In this document: piece by piece, positions 48,771 to 56,014 of the stretch
How the letters are laid out: the number at the start of each line of letters is the position of its first letter
Numbering within the stretch: position 1 is the first letter of the stretch
Assembly: GCF_024518675.1 (NCBI RefSeq)
Contig: NZ_JANIGL010000005.1
Coordinates: forward strand, 186,001 to 250,000
Reading direction: 5' to 3'
DNA: 64,000 nucleotides
Source of the DNA: Pseudoalteromonas shioyasakiensis
GTDB lineage: Bacteria > Pseudomonadota > Gammaproteobacteria > Enterobacterales > Alteromonadaceae
Notes under the pieces: generated by a model
What the model was told of the DNA's origin: nothing
Databases searched by the model: none
The model's input: the letters and a program-made list of their open reading frames with translations, nothing else
Program-made: the position numbers and the translations under genes

Positions 48771-49342
48771 TCGCAGCTCCTCGACTCAATGCGCTTCATT
48801 AATAATAGCAAAGCTGCAACGCTTCGTGCTTCTGTAAAGTCATCTTGTTGTAATAATGACTGCCATTGCGTTAATGGCCACTTAACCAACACCAAGGGTT
48901 CCGGTTCGTCACCTTCAAGTGTTTGTGGATAAAGCTGCTGGGCAAATAAAATGTGCATAGTGGCATTAAAATAACTTGGCGCCATCGATACCTTTTTTAG
49001 TGGTTCGAGTTGCTCGGCCCCAAAACCGACTTCTTCTTTGAGTTCTCGGTTTGCCGCTTGCTCTGGAGTTTCACCAGGATCAATTAGGCCTTTGGGAAAG
49101 CCAAGTTGATAGTCATTTGTGCCCGCACAATACTCACGCACCAACAGTAATTCATTATCAGCTGTTAATGGTACTATCATAACAGCACCTCGGCCGCCGC
49201 CGCGGATCCGTTCATATTGGCGCTGTTCGTTATTTGAGAACTTTAGATCTAAAGACTCAACCGTAAATAAACGACTTTTAGCAACAACATTATTGCTGAG
49301 TATTTGCGGTGGTGTTGGGTGCTTTTTCTGTGTCATCGGCAT
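48767..49342 (-). CDS. nudE: ADP compounds hydrolase NudE
   Basis: A Nudix hydrolase acting on ADP-ribose, Ap3A and NADH. The Nudix box GLIDPGETPEQAANRELKEEVGF is intact and the SRLFTVESLDLKFSN N-terminal segment and EGDEPEPL are NudE-specific. The frame opens at 49375; ATG codons at 49342 or 49336 give the family length of about 190. No strong ribosome site distinguishes them. Divergent from yrfG and coupled to cysQ, as in many gammaproteobacteria. Confidence 0.93.
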   Translation of the reverse strand: MPMTQKKHPTPPQILSNNVVAKSRLFTVESLDLKFSNNEQRQYERIRGGGRGAVMIVPLTADNELLLVREYCAGTNDYQLGFPKGLIDPGETPEQAANRELKEEVGFGAEQLEPLKKVSMAPSYFNATMHILFAQQLYPQTLEGDEPEPLVLVKWPLTQWQSLLQQDDFTEARSVAALLLLMKRIESRSCE

Positions 49343-49398
49343 TAATTTGCTATCATGGCTTCTTACTACAATCATAAATCTTTTATAGAGAAATGCCT

Positions 49399-50049
49399 AT
49401 GCTAAATTGGTCTAAAATCGATACTGTATTATTAGATATGGATGGTACTTTACTCGATCTTCATTTTGATAATCACTTTTGGCTCAACGTGATCCCCGAG
49501 CAACTAGCGATTGCGCAAAATATTAGTTTAGCAGAGGCTAAGGCTGAGATGCTAAAACGCTATGAAGCGGTTCATGGGCAAATTCAATGGTACTGCTTAG
49601 ATTATTGGCAACAGCAGCTAAACTTGCCAATTATGGAGCTTAAGCGACAAACTCAGCATTTGATTAACGTGCGTGATGATGTGCCAGATTTTTTAACTGC
49701 GATGCGTAAAGCTGGCAAAGACCTCATTTTACTGACTAATGCGCACCCAGAAAGTGTGATGCTAAAATTTGAGCAAACTGATATAGATAACTATTTAGAT
49801 GGCGTAGTCTCTACCCATCAATATGGTGTGAGCAAAGAAAGTCAGAGTTTATGGCAACAAGTGCAAGCTGATTTAAAGTTTGATAAACAGCGAACATTAT
49901 TTATTGATGATAGCTTAAGCGTATTAAATGCGGCGAGAAAATTTGGTATAGGCCATTTATTAGCGGTTGCCAACCCTGATAGTAAGCAACCACACAATGA
50001 AATCAGCGATTATTTAAGTATTACTGATTTTAGCCAAGTACACCCCTAG
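49399..50049 (+). CDS. yrfG: GMP/IMP nucleotidase YrfG
   Basis: A HAD-fold 5'-nucleotidase. Motif I LLDMDGTLLDLHFDN, motif II ILLTNAH and motif IV TLFIDDSLSVLNAA are clear. 216 residues from the ATG at 49399, which has GAGA at good distance; an ATG two codons earlier is possible. Its TAG stop overlaps the TAG of a truncated gene on the other strand, showing that remnant is its native neighbour. Confidence 0.93.
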   Translation: MLNWSKIDTVLLDMDGTLLDLHFDNHFWLNVIPEQLAIAQNISLAEAKAEMLKRYEAVHGQIQWYCLDYWQQQLNLPIMELKRQTQHLINVRDDVPDFLTAMRKAGKDLILLTNAHPESVMLKFEQTDIDNYLDGVVSTHQYGVSKESQSLWQQVQADLKFDKQRTLFIDDSLSVLNAARKFGIGHLLAVANPDSKQPHNEISDYLSITDFSQVHP

Positions 50050-50240
50050 CCTTTAGGATAACGTGCTTCAAGGCCTTGATATACTAGCTTAGCAAAATTA
50101 GCTTGCTCAGTATCAAGGCTTTTTACGACTTCAACTAAGTGCTCGTTGTCTTCTTGACCATGCCATACTTTGATATAGCTGCCATCTTTATAGCCGTGAT
50201 CTTGACGGAAGAAGGAACTTACCCCAGGATTTTGTACCTT
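50046..50240 (-). pseudogene. 3' remnant of a gene truncated at the island junction
   Basis: An uninterrupted 64-codon frame (from KVQNPGVSSFFRQDHGYKDG through KVWHGQEDNEHLVEVVKSL to the end ARYPKG) with a proper stop overlapping yrfG. It lacks any start codon, and an in-frame stop lies immediately upstream at the repeat AAGGTACAAAAT (50229-50240 on this strand). It reads as the C-terminus of a normal protein cut by an insertion. I do not recognise the family. Confidence 0.7.
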
Positions 50241-50377
50241 TTACGTATTTATTTTTATCAGCGCTTATTTTTATTGATATAAAAAATTATCTCACTCAAT
50301 TTTAAAGGTACGAAAATAAAGATACGAAATTTAAACCACTAATTTTAGATGTAGCTCACATAAAGCAAGTACGAATT
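50229..50377. repeat. Short repeats AAGRTACRAAWT at the island edge
   Basis: Related motifs: AAGGTACAAAAT (minus strand, 50229-50240), AAGGTACGAAAAT (50305-50317), AAGATACGAAATT (about 50319-50331) and AAGTACGAATT (50367-50377). They cluster in 150 AT-rich bases between the gene remnant and dut. They may be integrase core or arm sites, or operator sites for dut. Confidence 0.5.
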
Positions 50378-50483
50378 ATGATAATATTCTATCATAAATC
50401 TTTGGTTAAATAAGCGAAGCTAATCCTACCTAAAAGATATAAATATCACTTTATAAGATTGTAGTAAATACTCGGAGCACTCC

Positions 50484-50939
50484 ATGAAACAAGTAGAAGT
50501 AAAAATTTTAAACCCAAAAGTAGGAAATGAGATTCCATTACCTACATATGCAACAGACGGTTCAGCTGGAGTTGATCTTCGTGCATGCATTGATGAGCCA
50601 TTAACATTAGAACCAGGTCAAACAGAGTTAATCCCAACAGGTATTGCTATTCATATGAAGAGCAAAGATATGGCGGCAACAATTTTACCTCGTTCAGGTT
50701 TAGGCCATAAGCATGGTATTGTTCTAGGCAACCTAGTTGGCTTAATTGATTCAGACTATCAAGGACAATTATTCATTTCTTGCTGGAACCGTGGCAATGA
50801 CACATTTACTATTGAACCAGCAGATAGAATTGCACAACTTATGTTTATTCCTGTTATCCAACCTGAATTTCAGCTGGTTGAAGAGTTTGATGAGAGTGAG
50901 CGTGGTGAAGGTGGTTTTGGCCATTCTGGTCGTAAATAA
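50484..50939 (+). CDS. dut: Deoxyuridine 5'-triphosphate nucleotidohydrolase
   Basis: Trimeric dUTPase making dUMP and keeping uracil out of DNA. 151 residues, the usual bacterial length. The five motifs are visible: [12 protein letters not shown] (I), [11 protein letters not shown] (III core with the preceding ILPRSG), [22 protein letters not shown] and the C-terminal [11 protein letters not shown] flap. A GGAG site lies seven bases ahead. The usual chromosomal neighbour coaBC is absent; it stands alone inside the island edge. Either a second, acquired dut or the relocated native one. Confidence 0.95.
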   Translation: MKQVEVKILNPKVGNEIPLPTYATDGSAGVDLRACIDEPLTLEPGQTELIPTGIAIHMKSKDMAATILPRSGLGHKHGIVLGNLVGLIDSDYQGQLFISCWNRGNDTFTIEPADRIAQLMFIPVIQPEFQLVEEFDESERGEGGFGHSGRK

Positions 50940-51378
50940 GTTTCAATACAGTTAGCAAGTTCTTACTGGGCTAGTTAATTTGAACAAGTTAATTTGAATA
51001 AGTCTTAACTTGAACTGCCAGATTTGATTTTTAGAGTTGAATCAAGTCTGGCAGTGAACAGCCGGCTTTTACCAGTTCCTGACGGCGACAACCCATGCAT
51101 CAGGAGCCAATAGATAATAATGTGCTCAGATACCGGTAACTTTTATGAATCATATAGGGAGGGGTTTTGATTTATAAAGTGAAGATGTATAAATCAAATT
51201 AACCCTTTTGGGCAGGGTTGAGTCATTTAAATGCCCGCTTTGTAAAAATGTTCAAATCGTTGTAAATGATATCGACCATCTTTTGATAGCTTAAAATTGC
51301 CTGCCAGATGAAGTCCAAACTTACTCATCGAAACTGTAAGATCAGATATTAGCTACTACTACAGTTAAATATTCCTAA
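50940..51378. other. Noncoding region with stable inverted repeats
   Basis: The strongest element is a 16-base-pair stem, 51014-51029 with 51040-51055 (ACTGCCAGATTTGATT against its near-perfect inverse, one G-T pair) and a ten-base loop. Next comes a smaller stem TTCCTGA/TCAGGAG at 51076-51082 and 51100-51106 whose loop contains GGCGACAACCC. No T-run follows either stem. No credible open frame. Possible small RNA, recombination site or dut terminator region; no known RNA family recognised. Confidence 0.45.
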
Positions 51379-52032
51379 TTACACTCTACTTATTATTTCA
51401 GGTAACGTTAAAATTTTGGGCCGTGTGTTTTCTCCTTTTCTCCACTGGCAATAAGGTTTAACATAATTTCGTTCTAGGTAATCTGTTGCATACTCACTAA
51501 AACCTAGCATTTTCTCCTTATATAGAACGAATTTAATTCCAGATGGAGCAACCCATTCAAACTTATCTTTGCTTTGAATAATATGATGCAGGCTCATTAT
51601 TGTTTCAGATAATCTGACTGAGTCTACGTCCTTATGTGTACAATTAAAAAATATTCTATATCTAATGATTCTTTGATCTTCTGTATTAGGTAAACGTAAT
51701 ATTGCCCATGCGTCAGGGATTAAGAAATTTACTTCGCTGTCCTCAATTTTAAAATCAAATTTAAACCTGAAAAGGCGTGTTAAATCTATTTCATCTTTTT
51801 CTACTTGCTGAATACCTTCTAGGCCAAATTTATCTAATTGATACTTTAAAAATTTATAGCATTTAGCAATATTAATATTGTTGTTATGAAACTGCGCATT
51901 ATCACGGTGAAGTTGCTCTGCTAGGCCGTCCAAGGCCGGTTCCCCAATTTTTATGTTAAGCAATATACGAAGAGCCCCTGAGCCTAACATATGCTTGAAT
52001 TCTTTGAACATCTCTTTTTTTTCTTCATTCAT
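51379..52032 (-). CDS. Hypothetical protein, 217 residues
   Basis: A soluble protein, helical at the start (MNEEKKEMFKEFKHMLGSGALRILL) and mixed alpha/beta later, with no membrane segment or signal peptide. I recognise no family and no catalytic motif. It is transcribed divergently from an HTH regulator gene across a perfect inverted repeat, so it is probably that regulator's target. As part of the island it may be defence cargo. Confidence 0.65.
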   Translation of the reverse strand: MNEEKKEMFKEFKHMLGSGALRILLNIKIGEPALDGLAEQLHRDNAQFHNNNINIAKCYKFLKYQLDKFGLEGIQQVEKDEIDLTRLFRFKFDFKIEDSEVNFLIPDAWAILRLPNTEDQRIIRYRIFFNCTHKDVDSVRLSETIMSLHHIIQSKDKFEWVAPSGIKFVLYKEKMLGFSEYATDYLERNYVKPYCQWRKGENTRPKILTLPEIISRV

Positions 52033-52090
52033 GTATACCTCAGCCGTCTGATACCTAATGACATTAGCTATTAGTTTTTAATATAATATT

Positions 52091-52142
52091 GGCAACAAAA
52101 CAGCACCAAAGTATTATTATAGCCTGGCACAGTTTTGTTGCC
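52091..52142. promoter_or_regulatory. Inverted-repeat operator between divergent genes
   Basis: GGCAACAAAAC (52091-52101) and its exact inverse GTTTTGTTGCC (52132-52142) are separated by 30 bases. The pair lies in the shared promoter region of the hypothetical gene (minus) and the HTH gene (plus), just after a TATAAT. This is the arrangement expected for an autoregulated divergent promoter with two half-operators. Confidence 0.6.
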
Positions 52143-52170
52143 AAGAAGGTTATGCAATAGAGTTCATGCC

Positions 52171-52437
52171 ATGATTAAGCATATAAACGATTCTCGTTAT
52201 AAAGCATTGATAGACTGGCTAAAAGCTGCTCGTAAAGAGCAGGGATTAACTGTACGCGATCTAGGTGAATTATTGGGTGAGCCTCATCAGTTTGTGGTAA
52301 GAATTGAAACCTGTGAAAGAAAACTGAATGTATTTGAGTACGTACAATATTGCGAAGCTCTAAAGCTTGATACATCTGTTGGGCTAAGCAAGTTAAAAGA
52401 GTTAAGTTTTAACACAAACTTATCAAGCAACATGTAA
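52171..52437 (+). CDS. XRE-family helix-turn-helix regulator
   Basis: About 88 residues, essentially one lambda-repressor-type HTH: LIDWLKAARKEQGLTVRDLGELLGEPHQFVVRIETCERKLNVFEYVQYCEAL. The frame extends upstream to a TTG at 52135; the ATG at 52171 starts just before the domain. No effector domain. Likely controls itself and the divergent gene through the inverted repeat upstream. A hairpin AAGGTGT/ACACCTT follows its stop at 52437-52453. Confidence 0.8.
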   Translation: MIKHINDSRYKALIDWLKAARKEQGLTVRDLGELLGEPHQFVVRIETCERKLNVFEYVQYCEALKLDTSVGLSKLKELSFNTNLSSNM

Positions 52438-52556
52438 AGGTGTAATACACCTTACTGTAATTATTAGTTTTAATACTCCATACTCCTTTGATAAACAAAT
52501 TTATTAAAGCTCTAATAAAAGTGACATTAGCTTTGATCTACTATTTATAGATACAA

Positions 52557-52859
52557 ATGAAACTACTTAATACATACGAAGACCGTGACGAAGCCGAAAA
52601 GGCAGAATCATTAATTACAGGTGAAAAACGACTAGCTAGTGAACGTGATGGTACTGAGACCATTTATAACCTGTTTGGTGAGGCTACCTGGGGTAACTTA
52701 TATAAATTGAGTATGTTCAACCTACCTGAATTACAAAAACTTGTAGAACTGAAGAATAAAAATCTGCCTTATGATCAGTCTAGGTATAAAGAAATCATTT
52801 CAATGCTTAGATATGCAGCAAAGACCTTTGAGCTAAAAATACCTGACCATTGGTTGTAG
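52557..52859 (+). CDS. Hypothetical protein, 100 residues
   Basis: A small, charged, mostly helical protein (MKLLNTYEDRDEAEKAESL to FELKIPDHWL). No ribosome site is visible before the ATG. No family recognised. It is convergent with the putative nuclease gene, with six bases between stops, and 120 bases after the HTH gene. Confidence 0.55.
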   Translation: MKLLNTYEDRDEAEKAESLITGEKRLASERDGTETIYNLFGEATWGNLYKLSMFNLPELQKLVELKNKNLPYDQSRYKEIISMLRYAAKTFELKIPDHWL

Positions 52860-52865
52860 AATTAA

Positions 52866-54461
52866 CTAATTCATAAGCTTGCAAAATTTATAATATTTTT
52901 CTAGATATTCAGGAATAGCTGTTGCTCCATTTTCTTTCCAATATTCATTATTAGTTTTTAATGTATCGGTAAGTGCATCAAATAACTCATCCTTTCTTTT
53001 CGATAAATAATCAGTGCCAATTGGTGAATTTTTCTCTATATCTTTGCTTTGTAAGAAGCTCTGTAAATGTTGTCTAATATCAAACTTCTTAGTAATAGCA
53101 TCACTATCTTGCTCTGTGCAATACAGGAGAAACTCTGATAACTCTACACCATGCTCTTTACACATGAACATTATTCCCTCAAAGTCTTCAACTGCGCAAA
53201 AGTGAACATTTTCAATGGGAATATGATCACCATACGTATGTGCAAGTTCTTGAAAGAAATCTTTGGCTATATACGCTTGTACCGATAAACCATTTGATAA
53301 ATAGAAATCTTGATGGGTTACAACAATAACAAATCTATTTTGATATTCAGCAAGAGAAACTTCTTCACATTCCACTAGAATATTTGCACATTCAAAAGAT
53401 TGCTCTATTCCCTTGGTAAAGCTCCTTTTCAACCTTTGCCGAATAATTTCGGCATCATCAGTAACCATTACTTTTTCTGGTGGCTCGATGGCTTTTGCAT
53501 CAATAAATACGGTTGAACCATCCTTTTCAAGTAAGTAGTCAATTACTTTTCCATTCTTATCATTAGAATCGTATATTTTTTCTAATTCTTTTTCATTGCG
53601 ATAAGGGTAACCTGACTCATCAAGTATAATCCCTACATATTCTTCAAAGTGCTTAGAAAAGTGCCTCCTGAAGTTTTCATGATCTTTTACTTTAAAAGTA
53701 TTTAAAACGAACTCTGCCAAACCTTTGCAGGAAACAGAGTTGTGAAGAGATCCTAGCCTATTTTCAAACCTAAAAAATGGCACATCTAATAATTTAGGTA
53801 GTGCAAAATAACGCTCTGATGAAATATTAGCTGTAGCTATACTCCCCATGACTTGTGTCATTTTATTTGGGCCACCAGATATTAAGGTAATTACCCTAGC
53901 AATATATTCAACAGAGTATTTAGGGTAAAAATCCTTAATTAATTGCTCAAATTTAATAATGCCTTTTTGTTGTAAAGAAGCAAAACTTAGCCAAAGAGCA
54001 AATTGGAAAAAATCAAATAATTCAATTCCTGTAAATTTCTTGAAGGTCTTCTCAAAGTATGGAGTTTTCCCTTTGATGATTGTTAAGCTGTATAGGCGAA
54101 TAATAGTAAACTGATGATACAAAGGGTTTAACTGACACCAAAGTTGGCCTAATAACATCCTTCTTAATGCCAAATTTAAACTAACCCCATCTTTAAAGTT
54201 TGAGGCGTCGTCTTGTAGCTTATACATGCGATTTAAAATGTCATAAACATCTTTGCTCGTTGCATCAACAGCATGAGGAAGCTCTTCAACTTGGTATAGC
54301 CACTCCATTAATAAAAAAGATAACCAAGGCATCTTTTGCGCTTCATGGTAGCTTTCAGTAACAGGCTTTGATAATCGTTTTATTTCCTCATTTATAATTG
54401 AATGCTTTGTGAATTTTCGAAGATTTTTTCTGATTACATCAGCTTTGGAAGAGAATGACAT
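52866..54461 (-). CDS. Putative PD-(D/E)xK-type nuclease, BREX-linked
   Basis: A 531-residue soluble protein I cannot place in a named family. Residues about 273-325 look like a restriction-endonuclease-type core: E273/E274 in HFEEYVGIIL, D308 in GKVIDYLLEKDG and D321-A-K323 in VFIDAKA. That spacing (D, 12 residues, DxK after a beta strand) is the PD-(D/E)xK pattern. The first 250 residues are helical; after the core the chain continues about 200 residues. It follows the second brxA by 110 bases on the same strand, so it may be the last gene of the defence operon. Nuclease call is inferred from the motif alone. Confidence 0.55.
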   Translation of the reverse strand: MSFSSKADVIRKNLRKFTKHSIINEEIKRLSKPVTESYHEAQKMPWLSFLLMEWLYQVEELPHAVDATSKDVYDILNRMYKLQDDASNFKDGVSLNLALRRMLLGQLWCQLNPLYHQFTIIRLYSLTIIKGKTPYFEKTFKKFTGIELFDFFQFALWLSFASLQQKGIIKFEQLIKDFYPKYSVEYIARVITLISGGPNKMTQVMGSIATANISSERYFALPKLLDVPFFRFENRLGSLHNSVSCKGLAEFVLNTFKVKDHENFRRHFSKHFEEYVGIILDESGYPYRNEKELEKIYDSNDKNGKVIDYLLEKDGSTVFIDAKAIEPPEKVMVTDDAEIIRQRLKRSFTKGIEQSFECANILVECEEVSLAEYQNRFVIVVTHQDFYLSNGLSVQAYIAKDFFQELAHTYGDHIPIENVHFCAVEDFEGIMFMCKEHGVELSEFLLYCTEQDSDAITKKFDIRQHLQSFLQSKDIEKNSPIGTDYLSKRKDELFDALTDTLKTNNEYWKENGATAIPEYLEKYYKFCKLMN

Positions 54462-54571
54462 GTACCACCATTTCTATTAAGTCCATTTAAAAACATACAA
54501 CTCAAAAAAGAATACTTTTAAGCCACCTCTTTGATAAGCTGAATCTAGTTATTTTTATTGCCTGTTAGAGT

Positions 54572-55279
54572 TTAAACAAACACTATCACATCATCGGCTT
54601 GGTGATGAGCTTCAAGACGATCATTTTGACTCAGATCATTCTCATCAAAATATAGCTCAAATGGGAACCAAACATTTTCATCGTTAATGGCGGTTAAGCT
54701 TCGACTTGTTATTTGTTCAGAATAAACACTTGCTTCTACTAACCAAGCTTTTATTGATGGGTTATTAACTTGAATAGGCTTTCTAAGTTGATATATACCT
54801 TGCTTAGGGTTAGCTAGTAATTCCAAGTTCATCAACGTTCTTACTACAAACTGCATACTTCTTTTGATGGTTGAAGTATCACCATAATTCTCGGTAATTC
54901 GCTGTTCAAGTTGAGAATATAAAAAAGAGTCATTTAACTTGGTTAAACGACCAATTTGTTCAACTACAGATTTAAAGAACGGGTACTTTGCAAGCATCAT
55001 TCCCCAGTGAAAAACTAAGTTCAATTCACTATATTCCATCAGTAAATTAGCTGCACCTCGTTGAAAATCATTGGGGATATGTTTGGGTAATTTACTCCAA
55101 ATACCGAAAAGTAAATTACGTGTTTTGTCTTTAGCTACTTGGCTTGTGAAATCAGGTGTAAGTAAAATATCAATTTTATCTTTTAGTTCTTTACCTTCAA
55201 TGCCATTTGCCACCCAAGATGCTGTTTGAGCAAGCCAGTTCGACTCTAAGTGTCGATTAAAACCAATTGATACTTTCAA
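54572..55279 (-). CDS. brxA: BrxA-like (DUF1819) protein, second copy
   Basis: A 235-residue paralogue of the preceding gene product. Shared blocks include WLAQTASWVANGIEGKELKDKI, KTRNLLFGIW, FHWGMMLAKYPFF, IGRLTKLNDSFLYSQLEQR, NYGDTSTIKRSMQFVVRTL and the end VWFPFELYFDE. BrxA is a small helical, DNA-binding accessory protein of BREX phage defence. The two copies are clearly divergent, not a recent duplication. It starts 19 bases after the first copy's stop. Confidence 0.8.
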   Translation of the reverse strand: MKVSIGFNRHLESNWLAQTASWVANGIEGKELKDKIDILLTPDFTSQVAKDKTRNLLFGIWSKLPKHIPNDFQRGAANLLMEYSELNLVFHWGMMLAKYPFFKSVVEQIGRLTKLNDSFLYSQLEQRITENYGDTSTIKRSMQFVVRTLMNLELLANPKQGIYQLRKPIQVNNPSIKAWLVEASVYSEQITSRSLTAINDENVWFPFELYFDENDLSQNDRLEAHHQADDVIVFV

Positions 55280-55298
55280 ATCACTTCCCTTATTCTTA

Positions 55299-56009
55299 TT
55301 ATTTCTTTCTAAACAACATCAGCTCATATCCTTGCTGATGTACTTCAAACCATTGCTTATCAATGTATTCAGGCTCGATACTAAGCTCAAATGGAAACCA
55401 AATTGCATCATCAATAATATCTGATAGTGTCCTGCTCATTGCGTCTTCACTAAATAGTAAAGCGCATAATAGCCAGTTCATTAATTTATTAGGTACTGCC
55501 AAATTAATTTGATTTACTTGATAATTTCTGGCGTTACTTCTTTGTAAAACACCGAAATCAACCATAGTCTTCAACACTGAGCGTAGACCACGTTTAACTG
55601 TTTCAGTATCACCATATAACTCAACCATTCGCTTTTGCACTTGAGCATAAGTAAATGAATCGTTCAGCTTTGAATTTCGTCCAATAAATCGAGCTACATC
55701 AGCAAAGAATTTCTTTTTCGCAATTAATAAGCCCCAATGAATAACAAGGGGAATATCATGACTCTCTTTCACGTACTCTACCGCGAACTCAGAAAACTCA
55801 TTGCTTACGTTGTCATTTTTATCAAACCACAACGATGTTAATTGATTTCGTGTTTTTCCCAAATTAACCTTGCAGTTAATCAACGGTGAAAGCATTGAAT
55901 TAATTTTGTCGTGCAATTCTTGTTTGTTTAGCCCTTCGGCAACCCAAAGTGCCGTTTGATCTAACCAATGAGCCTCTATATGACGACTATAATTAACCCT
56001 TTTAGACAT
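55299..56009 (-). CDS. brxA: BrxA-like (DUF1819) protein, first copy
   Basis: 236 residues of the DUF1819/BrxA family: HWLDQTALWVAEGLNKQELHDKI, LGKTRNQLTSLWF, VIHWGLLIAKKKFFADVARFIGR, LNDSFTYAQVQKRMVELYGDTETVKRGLRSVLKTM and AIWFPFEL. The C-terminus is a winged-helix-like region. It begins five bases after pglZ stops, so it is part of the operon and occupies the place where a single brxA normally stands in type 3 BREX loci. Confidence 0.83.
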   Translation of the reverse strand: MSKRVNYSRHIEAHWLDQTALWVAEGLNKQELHDKINSMLSPLINCKVNLGKTRNQLTSLWFDKNDNVSNEFSEFAVEYVKESHDIPLVIHWGLLIAKKKFFADVARFIGRNSKLNDSFTYAQVQKRMVELYGDTETVKRGLRSVLKTMVDFGVLQRSNARNYQVNQINLAVPNKLMNWLLCALLFSEDAMSRTLSDIIDDAIWFPFELSIEPEYIDKQWFEVHQQGYELMLFRKK

Positions 56010-56014
56010 ATCTA

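Noticed and set aside
50940..51378. Possible integron attC site in the hairpin region
   Set aside because: No paired GTTRRRY and RYYYAAC core sites could be found at suitable distance.
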